Positions 1-8,216 of a stretch of 33,647 nt of DNA are shown piece by piece. Every line of letters starts with the position of its first letter. The first letter of the stretch is position 1. Location: the NCBI GenBank assembly GCA_021771575.1, contig JAETOX010000021.1, positions 1 to 33,647 of the forward strand. The letters run 5' to 3'. Under the pieces are notes generated by a model, which searched no databases, was not told the DNA's origin, and worked only from the letters and a program-made list of their open reading frames with translations. This stretch comes from Bacteroides sp. GTDB lineage: Bacteria > Bacteroidota > Bacteroidia > Bacteroidales > Marinifilaceae. Position numbers and translations under genes: made by a program.

Positions 1-1
1 T

Positions 2-1813
2 CTCGAAAACGGGTTGCCCATTAAGGAAGCTGCAATCAAAGGAGCTTCCGAAGTATCGGGGGCCCTCACCTCTTCGACACTGACCACCATCGTTGTGTTC
101 CTGCCGATCGTCTATATCCAAGGAGCTGCCGGAGAATTGTTCAAAGAACAAGCCTGGACCGTGTCTTTCTCTCTGTTATCCTCCCTTTTTGTGGCTATCC
201 TGCTCATTCCGATGCTGGCAGCACAATATATCAAACGTCCCGATGCCAAACGGGAATCTGTCAAAATCAAAGGATACGGCCATTTCGTCGGAAAGCTGTT
301 GAAACATCGCTATGTAGTGGTATTGACAGCCCTGGTTGTGATGGCAGGCAGTTATATGCTGCTGCCCCTCATCGATATGGAATTCATGCCGAAAGCCGAA
401 TCCCGGGAGTTTTCGACCTATTTAACCCTGGAACCCGGAACCCGGCTGGCCAGTACCGATCAGGCAGCGGCAACCATCGAAAATATGATTGCCGAACTGG
501 GCGGGGAAGATATCGAATGGATTTTCACCCAAATCGGGCCTTCTACCACAAATGAAGAGCAAAGCAGCGGCAAACTGGAAGGAGAAAATCAGGCAGAAAT
601 CAAAGTGAAATTAAAGAGTAAAGCCAGAATCGATGCCGATTATCTGATTACTCAACTGAGTCATAATTATGCCATCCCCGAAGGTATAGAAATTTCTTTC
701 GAAAAAGAACAATCGGCCTTGCAAAGTATCCTAGGCACCGAAGGCGCTCCGGTAATCATCGAAATCAAAGGAGAAGAACTGGAACTTATCGACGAACTCA
801 GTACTGAAGTGAAAGAAAAAATAGCTTCTATTCCGGGATTATATGATTTGAAAACATCTATGGAAAGAGGAGCGCCGGAAGTAAACATCTCGATCGACCG
901 TCTGAAAAGCGGTATTTACGGAGTAGACATCGCATCCGTTGCTTCGCAGGTACAAGAAAAACTCAACGGAAAGAGCGCCAGTACTTTTGAGCACGAAGGA
1001 GAACCCATCGATATCGAAATCCGCGTACCGGAAGTCTCTCTAAATGAACTGGAGAATGTCGAAATTACGCAGGGAGAAAAGAAATACCGCCTGGGTGAAA
1101 TTGCAGAAGTATCGATCACGACTGCGCCTAAAGAAATCAACCGGAGTAATCAAAACCGGATCGGTAAGATAACGGCTATGCTGGAGAAAGGCTATACTCT
1201 GGGAAGTGTTACCCCGGCCATTAATGCCCAATTGAAGGAGATTCAGTTCCCAGCCAAGTATTCGGCCCAAATTACCGGCGAAGAGGAGAAACGGGCAGAA
1301 TCTTTCAACGGTCTCTCGTTCGCTCTCTTGCTTTCGATCATTCTGGTGTATATGGTTATGGCCTCGCAGTTCGAGTCTTTGCGTCATCCTTTTACCATCT
1401 TACTGACGATACCGCTGGCCGGCGTAGGTTGTATCTATGCTTTCCTGCTGGCGGGAGCTTCGCTCAATATGATGGCTTTTATCGGCATCATTATGCTGGC
1501 GGGTATTGCTGTCAATAACTCTATTCTGCTGGTGGACGCTACCAATAAACTTAAAGGAAGCGGACTTAACCTGACAGAAGCACTCCAAGCAGCAGCGCAA
1601 CAACGTATCCGGCCGATCGTGATGACCAGTCTGACTACTATTCTGGCCTTGCTCCCGATGTGTTTCGGTTTCGGTGAAGGTGCCTCTCTGCGTTCTCCTA
1701 TGGCTTTGGCCGTTATCGGCGGATTGTTCACTTCCACCGTAATGACGCTGGTGGTGATTCCTTGTGTGTACTTTATCTTCGATAAAAAGGTCAAAACAGT
1801 CGAAAAGGAATAA
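2..1813 (+). CDS. RND (HAE1-type) efflux pump permease, 5'-truncated by the window edge
   Basis: Inner-membrane RND transporter, normally a trimer working with a periplasmic adaptor and a TolC-type channel. The frame is open from base 2, so the real start lies outside; about 604 of the usual ~1020 residues are present. The visible part begins just after TM4, with the conserved stretch ALTSSTLTTIVVFLPIVY, and continues through the second periplasmic half (GxxY/PAESREF-type porter domain) and TM7-12. The TM10 segment reads GIAVNNSILLVD, with Asn where AcrB has the proton-relay Lys940; this is common in some RND subfamilies. The gene ends 25 bases before a four-helix-bundle gene and 475 bases before a second RND gene, so it is probably the companion subunit of that pump. 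The family call is firm; the substrate is unknown. Confidence 0.93.
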   Translation, partial: LENGLPIKEAAIKGASEVSGALTSSTLTTIVVFLPIVYIQGAAGELFKEQAWTVSFSLLSSLFVAILLIPMLAAQYIKRPDAKRESVKIKGYGHFVGKLLKHRYVVVLTALVVMAGSYMLLPLIDMEFMPKAESREFSTYLTLEPGTRLASTDQAAATIENMIAELGGEDIEWIFTQIGPSTTNEEQSSGKLEGENQAEIKVKLKSKARIDADYLITQLSHNYAIPEGIEISFEKEQSALQSILGTEGAPVIIEIKGEELELIDELSTEVKEKIASIPGLYDLKTSMERGAPEVNISIDRLKSGIYGVDIASVASQVQEKLNGKSASTFEHEGEPIDIEIRVPEVSLNELENVEITQGEKKYRLGEIAEVSITTAPKEINRSNQNRIGKITAMLEKGYTLGSVTPAINAQLKEIQFPAKYSAQITGEEEKRAESFNGLSFALLLSIILVYMVMASQFESLRHPFTILLTIPLAGVGCIYAFLLAGASLNMMAFIGIIMLAGIAVNNSILLVDATNKLKGSGLNLTEALQAAAQQRIRPIVMTSLTTILALLPMCFGFGEGASLRSPMALAVIGGLFTSTVMTLVVIPCVYFIFDKKVKTVEKE

Positions 1814-1838
1814 AGATTGTAATATTAATTTTTTTGTA

Positions 1839-2219
1839 ATGGGAACAGTTAAACATTTTGAGGAATTCAAAATATGGCAAGATGCACGGCTACTTGTAAA
1901 AGATATCTATAAGCTTACCAGCATGATCAAAGATTATGGATATAATGACCAACTTCAAAGGGCAGCTGTTTCTATCATGAACAACATAACCGAAGGCGCT
2001 GAATCAGGGTCGGATATTATGTTCAAAAAATTTTTATACATCGCCAAAGGTAGTTGCGGAGAAGTCCGCAATATGTTATATATAGGAAGTGATTTGAATT
2101 ATTTCCAGACGGAAAAAGCGGATGAACTTATTAAGGAATGTAAATATCTTTCTGTTGGAATTTTCAATTTGATCGATTATTTGAATAAACCGAAAAGTCA
2201 AAATAAAACAGCTCTCTAA
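1839..2219 (+). CDS. Four-helix-bundle protein of the 23S rRNA intervening-sequence (IVS/S23) family
   Basis: A 126-residue protein beginning MGTVKHFEEFKIWQDAR and carrying the family hallmarks: an early F-x2-W-x-A-R-type helix, then QLQRAAVSIMNNITEGAE, a GSCGEVRNML-like segment and a final NLIDYLNK helix. Such proteins were first noticed inside 23S rRNA intervening sequences; they form pentameric helical bundles and have no settled function. I chose the ATG at 1839 because it gives the normal family N-terminus; the open frame extends upstream to 1764 only by overlapping the preceding pump gene. It sits between two RND genes in the same orientation, AT-rich compared with both, which suggests a cassette inserted into an efflux operon. 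A decayed relative lies at 7796-8145. Confidence 0.88.
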   Translation: MGTVKHFEEFKIWQDARLLVKDIYKLTSMIKDYGYNDQLQRAAVSIMNNITEGAESGSDIMFKKFLYIAKGSCGEVRNMLYIGSDLNYFQTEKADELIKECKYLSVGIFNLIDYLNKPKSQNKTAL

Positions 2220-2239
2220 ATACCCATAAAGTATTTTTT

Positions 2240-2280
2240 GGACTTTTTTGACGTCTTCGACATTTTTGACATTTTTGACT
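2240..2280 (+). repeat. Degenerate GAC-T(n)-GAC intergenic repeat, copy 1
   Basis: Tandem units of the form GACxTTTTTGAC run between the four-helix-bundle gene and the RND-ABC gene. The first 22 bases (2240-2261) match 27222-27243 at 21 of 22 positions. If read as protein this would add the repetitive DFFDVFDIFDIFD to the N-terminus of the downstream gene, which is unlike any RND protein, so I treat it as noncoding. Confidence 0.6.
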
Positions 2281-2288
2281 TAAATAAA

Positions 2289-5200
2289 ATGAACCGACTT
2301 ATAAAGCGTAAAGTACTGATTTCGATGCTCTTCATTGGATTGACGATGATGGGAGCATTTTCCTATAAGTATTTATCCATGGAGCTGTATCCGGATGCGG
2401 AATTTCCAACCCTGAATGTGAGTATTTCCGCCAAAAACGAACTGGATCCTAAGTACATCGAAAGCCAGGCAGCGATTCCTGTGGAGGGTGTGATCAGCGG
2501 ACTGGAAGGAGTAGAAGAAATCAATACCCGCATTTCTACCCGGAATGCACAGATTACGGTATCTTTTACCAAGAATACCAATATCAAATACGCCTACCTG
2601 AAACTGGAGGAAAAGATTAAAGCCCTCTCCAAAAATATGCCCGAAGAGTTTACTGTACAGGTAAATAAAAGTGGGATGGGAATGGCTAGCGACCAGTTTA
2701 TGACTTTACAGATTCTCGGAGACGAAGACGTGGATTATGTGCGTAATATCACAGATAACGACATCGCCCCTATCCTGGAAAGTACCGATGGAGTGGCAGC
2801 CGTCAATGTCATGGGAGGCCGTCAGAAAAGTATTGAAATCCTACTGGATCAGGAAAAATGCAAGGCACTGAACATCACTGCTTCTCAAATCAGTTCGCTT
2901 ATCGGTCAGAATATGTCGGAAAAGACGTTTGCCGGATCTGTATTTGAGGATTCTAAACGTTATTTTGTGAATGTAACCGCTGAATACCTGGCTACCGAAG
3001 ATTTAGGAAATATTGTAGTTGCTAAGGGTCCGGTATTATTGAAAGATATTGCAGATATCAATTTCGGCATCAAAGAAGAGGAATCTTATTCCCGTGTCAA
3101 CGGGCAGGAAGTGATTACCTGTATTATCGCCAAATCTCCCCTGGTGAATATTATCGATCTTTCGGAACGTATCCGGGAAGAAATCGACCAATTGAATATC
3201 GAATTGGCCCCTAAAGGTATATCTATTCAGGTAGACACCGATGCTGCCGAAACCATGAGTGAAAATATCAATACCATTATCAATCTGGGCTTGACCGGAG
3301 CGATTTTAGCTATTTTTATTCTTTACCTGTTTTTACGCAATTTCAAGATTGTCACTTTTATCGCCGTCGCTATACCGATTTCGGTGTTTTCGGCCTTTTA
3401 TTTCTTTTATTTCTTCGGCATCAGCATCAATACCCTTACGTTGACAGGGATAGCCCTGGCTGTGGGAATGTTATTGGATAACTCGGTGGTGGTTATGGAA
3501 AACATCTTCCGGTTACGGGCTTCCGGAGTAGATAAAGAAGAAGCTGCCGTACAGGGAACCCAAGAAGTGTCTAAAGCAGTGATTGCCGCTACCCTGACCA
3601 CCATTACCGTATTCTTGCCCTTCCTGTTTTCTGACGATTTTATGCTCAAGCTTATCGGCGAACATATCGGGGTATCTATCATTACCACTTTGCTACTCTC
3701 ATTAGTGGTCGCTTTACTGCTTATCCCAATGGCTGTGAATCAGTTTATGAAAAATCAGGGCGACCGGGTAAACTTCAGTACACTTTCCATCCACAGCCGG
3801 CCAGTACAGATCTATATCGCCCTATTAAAGATGTGTATGCGTAAACCGGCAACCGTAGTGATTACTGCCATGTTGATTCTGCTGGCCACCGTAGCTCTCT
3901 CGCTGACACTAACGATGAACACCCTGAAGGAAATCGAATCGGATACTTTCAATGTATACATGACTTTTCCTAACGGAAATACGTTGACGAAAACAGATGA
4001 AACTATCCGGCTGTACGAGCAACGGCTGGACGAGATCCCCGAAATCGAACAATACAGTTCGAAAATCTATCAGACAGACGCCACGGTTACCGTGAAATTA
4101 AAGGATGACTATGAAAAAATTGCCAAAAATACGCTCAACGATCTGAAAAGCACAGTTATCTCCTTATCCGAAGGGTTGCGGATCAGTGACATCAGTTTCG
4201 AAGCCATCGAAAGCAGCGAAAATTTTCGTGGCGGCGGCGGATCTATGGCCGGTGGCGATCAATTACTAAAGAAGATGGGTATGGGCACCCAAAGCGAAAA
4301 GATTGTCATTAAAGGGCAGGATTTCGAGAAAATGTCAAATCTGGCCGAATTGCTGAAATTCCAGCTCGAAGACTTGGATAACATCAGCTATTCTTCTGTC
4401 AGTTCTTCGCGGGGAAAACCAGAAGCCCGGATCGAATTCGATCAATATTTGATGGGGATATACGATATCACCCCCAACCAAGTGGTTGCTGAGTTAAATA
4501 ATTTCGCACCTCAGAATACCACTTCTATCAAATATAAAACAGACGATCAGGAATACGATATCATTATTAAAGACAAGCTATTAGCAGAAAAACAGGAAGA
4601 AGAAAAAAAAGAACCGGTACGTACCCTGGAAGACCTTCGCAATATGGAAGTGACCAATCAGCATAATTCACTCACCGATTTGCGGAGTTTCAGCCATATC
4701 AACTTACGAAGAGGAGAAGGAAATATCAACCGGGTAAATCAGGATAAAGAAATTGTAGTGAACTACCGTTTCAATTCGGATGTCAACGAATCGAAAAACA
4801 TATTGGAGGCAGCCCGGGCAGAGGTCGATGACCTGGTACAGGCAGCCGACATACCCACTGGCGTCGCCGTAGAAGTAGTGCATGAAGAGGATGAGACCGG
4901 TGAATTTACTTTCTTGATTCTGGCCGCTTTTATCATTATCTACATGATTCTGGCCTCGGTATTCGAATCGGTGACTGCCCCGATCGTGCTGATGTTCGCG
5001 ATCCCATTGGCTGCTATCGGCTCGTTGCTGGCCCTGTTGTTCACCAGTAATTCATTGATGAACGCCAATGTATTGATCGGTGGTATCATTCTGATCGGTA
5101 TTGTGGTAAACAACAGCATTATTCTAATCGATTATACTTCCCAACTCCGACGGCAGGGTAACCGCAAAACCAGGGCACTGATCATTGCCGGAATCTCGCG

Positions 5201-7028
5201 TATCCGCCCTATTCTGATCACGGCCATCACCACCATCGTAGCTATGTTCCCTTTGGCAATGGGACAAGGAGAATTTGTATCGGGTTTGGGAGCTCCTTTC
5301 GCCATTACCGTAATCGGGGGATTGACTATGAGTACTTTGCTGACCCTGATTATCATTCCTACCTTATACTCCGGGTTGGAAGATGCCTTGAGACGCTTAC
5401 GCACTCAAAGTCTGTCCATGAAAATCATTCAGATTACTTTACTGATCACTGCCATTATCTGCATTTTCCTGTTTACCGGCTCGCTGATCTGGCGTTTGGG
5501 GTATCTGATTGGAGCAGTTGTCCTGGTTCCAGGAGTGACCTGGTTTATAGAAACCAGCTTACGTCAGGCCAACAGCCGGATCATACCTCCCGGAGAGGAA
5601 ATCCATATCTCTATCCGAAACCTGGTCAAGATTTACGGACGTCCGAACGAATTCCAGCGCGAATGGGCTTCCGGGCAGTTGCTGCGTGAACGTTTGGGCC
5701 TGAAAGAAGAATACCGTCAGTGGTCGGATCTGCATCCATTGATATGGATGATTCCGATCTTCGGATTTATGATTTATTTCACTTATTTTTACCAGACCCT
5801 TACTTTCTGGGCTATTCTATTCGCTATCGGCACCTGGATGTTGGGTTGTAAACTTCTTGCTATCGGCAGTGAGTTCTTTACCGCACGGCAAAAATTTCTA
5901 CTCGTCCGGCTGCTGAATATAGGAAGTATCATTCTTTATTATATTTCTCCTTTATTCAGCCTGATTTGGGCTTCTGCCAAATTTTCCAATTCCGGTCTCG
6001 CCATCCTGTTGGGAATGTTATGGTATATTGGCATTGCAGCTCATTATCTGTCGGAACGGATCCATAAATACAATATTAATATTGATCTTATCGAGGGTAG
6101 ATTCCGGGAACTGAAAAAAGGTATCTACCGGACAGCTTCCAGAATTCCGTTTATCGGCTATAAGAAGAAACCGTTTAAGGCCCTCAATGCTGTATCGATG
6201 GACATTCATACCGGTATGTTTGGCCTGTTGGGTCCCAATGGAGCCGGTAAAACTACCCTGATGCGTATTATCTGCGGGATCTTCGAGCAGAGTTATGGGA
6301 AAATATTTATCAATGGGATCGATACTCAAAAGAAACGGGAAGAATTACAAGGCCTGATCGGTTATCTGCCTCAGGAATTCGGTACTTATGAAAATCTTAC
6401 ATCCTGGGAATTTCTGGAATATCAGGCTTTACTGAAAGGTATTTATCATCCGAAAACACGCGCCCAACGAATCAAAGAGGTGCTTGAAGCGGTCCACATG
6501 TACGAAAACAAAGATAAAAAGATCGGCGGTTTTTCGGGAGGTATGAAGCAACGTATCGGCATCGCCCAAACCCTGCTCAATTTGCCGCGTATCCTGGTAG
6601 TAGACGAACCGACGGCAGGCCTCGACCCCCGCGAACGGATCCGTTTCCGGAATCTGCTTGTGGAATTATCACGTAACCGGATTGTCATTTTCTCTACCCA
6701 CATCATCGAAGATATCGCCAGTTCCTGTAATCAGGTCGGCGTGATCAACAAAGGCTCGCTGAAATACCACGGAACTCCTTCCGAAATGGCAGAAATCGCT
6801 AAAGACGTCACCTGGACTTTCGAGATCCCGGCCCGGGAATTCGCCAAACTTCCCCCGGATTTGTTACTGGTTCATCATATCCGCAACGGAGAAAATATTA
6901 AGGTCCGCTGTCTCTGTGAACAACAACCTGTACCGAATGCCGTACGTACCTCTCCTTTATTGGAAGATTCGTATCTGTGGCTGTTACGAAGTGTGAAACT
7001 GGCTAATCATGAGCAGATTATCACCTAA
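2289..7028 (+). CDS. RND efflux pump fused to extra membrane helices and an ABC ATPase domain
   Basis: A 1579-residue fusion. Residues 1 to ~1040 form a complete RND pump: TM1 near 6-26, two periplasmic porter halves, TM2-6 and TM8-12. TM4 carries Asp397-Asn398 where AcrB has Asp407-Asp408, and TM10 has Asn941 where AcrB has Lys940. Two further hydrophobic segments follow (~1045-1090), then an NBD-like strand IHISIRNLVKIYG (Tyr1116), then a hydrophobic stretch with several helices (~1130-1265). The ABC ATPase core comes next: Walker A GPNGAGKTT (from 1315), signature FSGGMKQR (from 1415), Walker B ILVVDEP (Asp1439, Glu1440) and the switch His1471, all intact. I start at ATG 2289 because upstream codons come from the GAC repeat. 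The membrane protein at 7054 is the likely partner. ATP-assisted RND export is inference. Confidence 0.9.
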   Translation: MNRLIKRKVLISMLFIGLTMMGAFSYKYLSMELYPDAEFPTLNVSISAKNELDPKYIESQAAIPVEGVISGLEGVEEINTRISTRNAQITVSFTKNTNIKYAYLKLEEKIKALSKNMPEEFTVQVNKSGMGMASDQFMTLQILGDEDVDYVRNITDNDIAPILESTDGVAAVNVMGGRQKSIEILLDQEKCKALNITASQISSLIGQNMSEKTFAGSVFEDSKRYFVNVTAEYLATEDLGNIVVAKGPVLLKDIADINFGIKEEESYSRVNGQEVITCIIAKSPLVNIIDLSERIREEIDQLNIELAPKGISIQVDTDAAETMSENINTIINLGLTGAILAIFILYLFLRNFKIVTFIAVAIPISVFSAFYFFYFFGISINTLTLTGIALAVGMLLDNSVVVMENIFRLRASGVDKEEAAVQGTQEVSKAVIAATLTTITVFLPFLFSDDFMLKLIGEHIGVSIITTLLLSLVVALLLIPMAVNQFMKNQGDRVNFSTLSIHSRPVQIYIALLKMCMRKPATVVITAMLILLATVALSLTLTMNTLKEIESDTFNVYMTFPNGNTLTKTDETIRLYEQRLDEIPEIEQYSSKIYQTDATVTVKLKDDYEKIAKNTLNDLKSTVISLSEGLRISDISFEAIESSENFRGGGGSMAGGDQLLKKMGMGTQSEKIVIKGQDFEKMSNLAELLKFQLEDLDNISYSSVSSSRGKPEARIEFDQYLMGIYDITPNQVVAELNNFAPQNTTSIKYKTDDQEYDIIIKDKLLAEKQEEEKKEPVRTLEDLRNMEVTNQHNSLTDLRSFSHINLRRGEGNINRVNQDKEIVVNYRFNSDVNESKNILEAARAEVDDLVQAADIPTGVAVEVVHEEDETGEFTFLILAAFIIIYMILASVFESVTAPIVLMFAIPLAAIGSLLALLFTSNSLMNANVLIGGIILIGIVVNNSIILIDYTSQLRRQGNRKTRALIIAGISRIRPILITAITTIVAMFPLAMGQGEFVSGLGAPFAITVIGGLTMSTLLTLIIIPTLYSGLEDALRRLRTQSLSMKIIQITLLITAIICIFLFTGSLIWRLGYLIGAVVLVPGVTWFIETSLRQANSRIIPPGEEIHISIRNLVKIYGRPNEFQREWASGQLLRERLGLKEEYRQWSDLHPLIWMIPIFGFMIYFTYFYQTLTFWAILFAIGTWMLGCKLLAIGSEFFTARQKFLLVRLLNIGSIILYYISPLFSLIWASAKFSNSGLAILLGMLWYIGIAAHYLSERIHKYNINIDLIEGRFRELKKGIYRTASRIPFIGYKKKPFKALNAVSMDIHTGMFGLLGPNGAGKTTLMRIICGIFEQSYGKIFINGIDTQKKREELQGLIGYLPQEFGTYENLTSWEFLEYQALLKGIYHPKTRAQRIKEVLEAVHMYENKDKKIGGFSGGMKQRIGIAQTLLNLPRILVVDEPTAGLDPRERIRFRNLLVELSRNRIVIFSTHIIEDIASSCNQVGVINKGSLKYHGTPSEMAEIAKDVTWTFEIPAREFAKLPPDLLLVHHIRNGENIKVRCLCEQQPVPNAVRTSPLLEDSYLWLLRSVKLANHEQIIT

Positions 7029-7053
7029 GCGATAAACGAAAAATTATAAACGT

Positions 7054-7755
7054 ATGAAACACTATCTCACTCCCATACTCAAATTGAGCCAATATAATAT
7101 CAAGATTATATTCGGCAATAAATTCATGTATTTTGTCCTGAGTGCCATCGGTTTTTATATCCTGACTGTCGCCCTGACCCTGATTTCGGACACAGAAATC
7201 ACTCAGGCCACCGGGTATAATATGTTGCTGGTTCCTTCTATTTTATTGATTTTTTATCCCACTTGCTTCGGGATTCAAAATGATCAGGATGCCAAGATTA
7301 TCGAGATCATTTTCGGGATTCCCAACTATCGGTATAAAATATGGCTTTTCCGACTACTGATCGCTTATATCATTTGCTTTGTTCTGACTTTTTTCCTGGC
7401 AGCCGTCACCGATTGGATGGTTGTTGAGGCTCCACCATTGAAGCTGACGATCCAAGCTATGGTCCCCTGCCTTTTTATCGGTATGCTCTGTTTTATGCTT
7501 AGTACCATCATCCGCAATGGAAACGGTACAGCGGTCATGACAATCATTATCGGACTGATCCTATTCTTACTGAATCAAATTCTCGATGTCAGCAAGTGGA
7601 ATGTCTTTTTGAATCCCTTTAACGTTCCCCTCGACAAAAATCCTGAAATCTTCTATAATACTGTTTTCGAAAATCGGCTGATCATCCTGATCGCCACGGC
7701 TATTTTCTTGCTGGCAGGATTATATAAGACACAAAATAGGGAGAGGTTTATATAA
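7054..7755 (+). CDS. Six-helix membrane protein, probable ABC-2-like permease partner of the RND-ABC fusion
   Basis: A 233-residue, strongly hydrophobic protein with about six predicted helices (near residues 23-44, 57-75, 93-118, 130-150, 158-178 and 210-228) and short loops. The arrangement of six helices with little soluble domain resembles one ABC-2 type permease subunit, but I see no diagnostic motif. It starts 25 bases after the RND-ABC gene, which ends in an ABC ATPase domain, so the simplest reading is that it supplies or completes the membrane partner of that ATPase. No regulator or adaptor separates them. Confidence is high that it is a real gene and moderate on the role. Confidence 0.75.
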   Translation: MKHYLTPILKLSQYNIKIIFGNKFMYFVLSAIGFYILTVALTLISDTEITQATGYNMLLVPSILLIFYPTCFGIQNDQDAKIIEIIFGIPNYRYKIWLFRLLIAYIICFVLTFFLAAVTDWMVVEAPPLKLTIQAMVPCLFIGMLCFMLSTIIRNGNGTAVMTIIIGLILFLLNQILDVSKWNVFLNPFNVPLDKNPEIFYNTVFENRLIILIATAIFLLAGLYKTQNRERFI

Positions 7756-7795
7756 ACTAAGAACTAAAAATTCAGAATTTAAAAAAAATGGAAAG

Positions 7796-8145
7796 ATGAA
7801 ATCTATACTAAAAGAGAAGAGTTATAGGTTTGCTGTAAGGATTGTGAAATTAGGGCAGTAACTTCAACGTGAAAAAAATGAGTATATATTGAGTAAACAG
7901 ATTTGTAAAAGTGGTACTTCTATTGGTACTTTGGTTTGTGAGGCCGAGTATGCACAAAGCCATGCAGATTATATCCATAAATTTTCAATAGCTCTCAAAG
8001 AAGCTAATGAAACAGATTACTGGTTACGCCTTCTAAAAGATACGAATTATATAGATGAAAAATATTTTTAAGCCTTCAGACAGACAATACCGCCTTAATA
8101 GCTCTTCTAACTATAAAAACCCTGAAATCTAAATCTCCCCAATAA
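7796..8145 (+). pseudogene. Decayed four-helix-bundle (IVS family) gene
   Basis: From ATG 7796 the frame reads MKSILKEKSYRFAVRIVKLGQ, then a TAA at 7859-7861, then continues in the same frame with LQREKNEYILSKQ, GTSIGTLVCEAEYAQSHAD and ALKEANETDYWLRLLKDTNYI, all typical of this family. A second stop at 8069-8071 is reached only because of a one-register shift: the next frame, from about 8071, carries the expected tail SLQTDNTALIALLTIKTLKSKSP, shown here from its parts, ending at 8145. The gene therefore has a nonsense codon and a frameshift. An internal restart at 7889 could give at most 60 residues. Known intact relatives are about 115-120 residues. Confidence 0.82.
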
Positions 8146-8159
8146 CCGCACACTTCCCC

Positions 8160-8216
8160 CTAACTTTCAGTTTTAAGTCTTTAGTCTTTAGTTTTTAGCT
8201 TTTTTTAGCTTTCAAA
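8160..8216. repeat. Degenerate TTTAG(T/C)-type tandem repeat at the dnaG 3' end
   Basis: Tandem imperfect units such as TTTAGTC, TTTAGTT and TTTAGCT fill the space between the decayed four-helix-bundle gene and dnaG, and run into the dnaG stop codon. A similar purine-sense run (AACTAAGAACTAAAAATTC at about 7755-7774) precedes the decayed gene. There is no clear terminator hairpin here, although the two genes converge. Confidence 0.45.

Noticed and set aside
2238..2288. In-frame N-terminal extension of the RND-ABC protein (DFFDVFDIFDIFD)
   Set aside because: It is a translation of the intergenic GAC repeat, and the normal RND N-terminus starts at ATG 2289.
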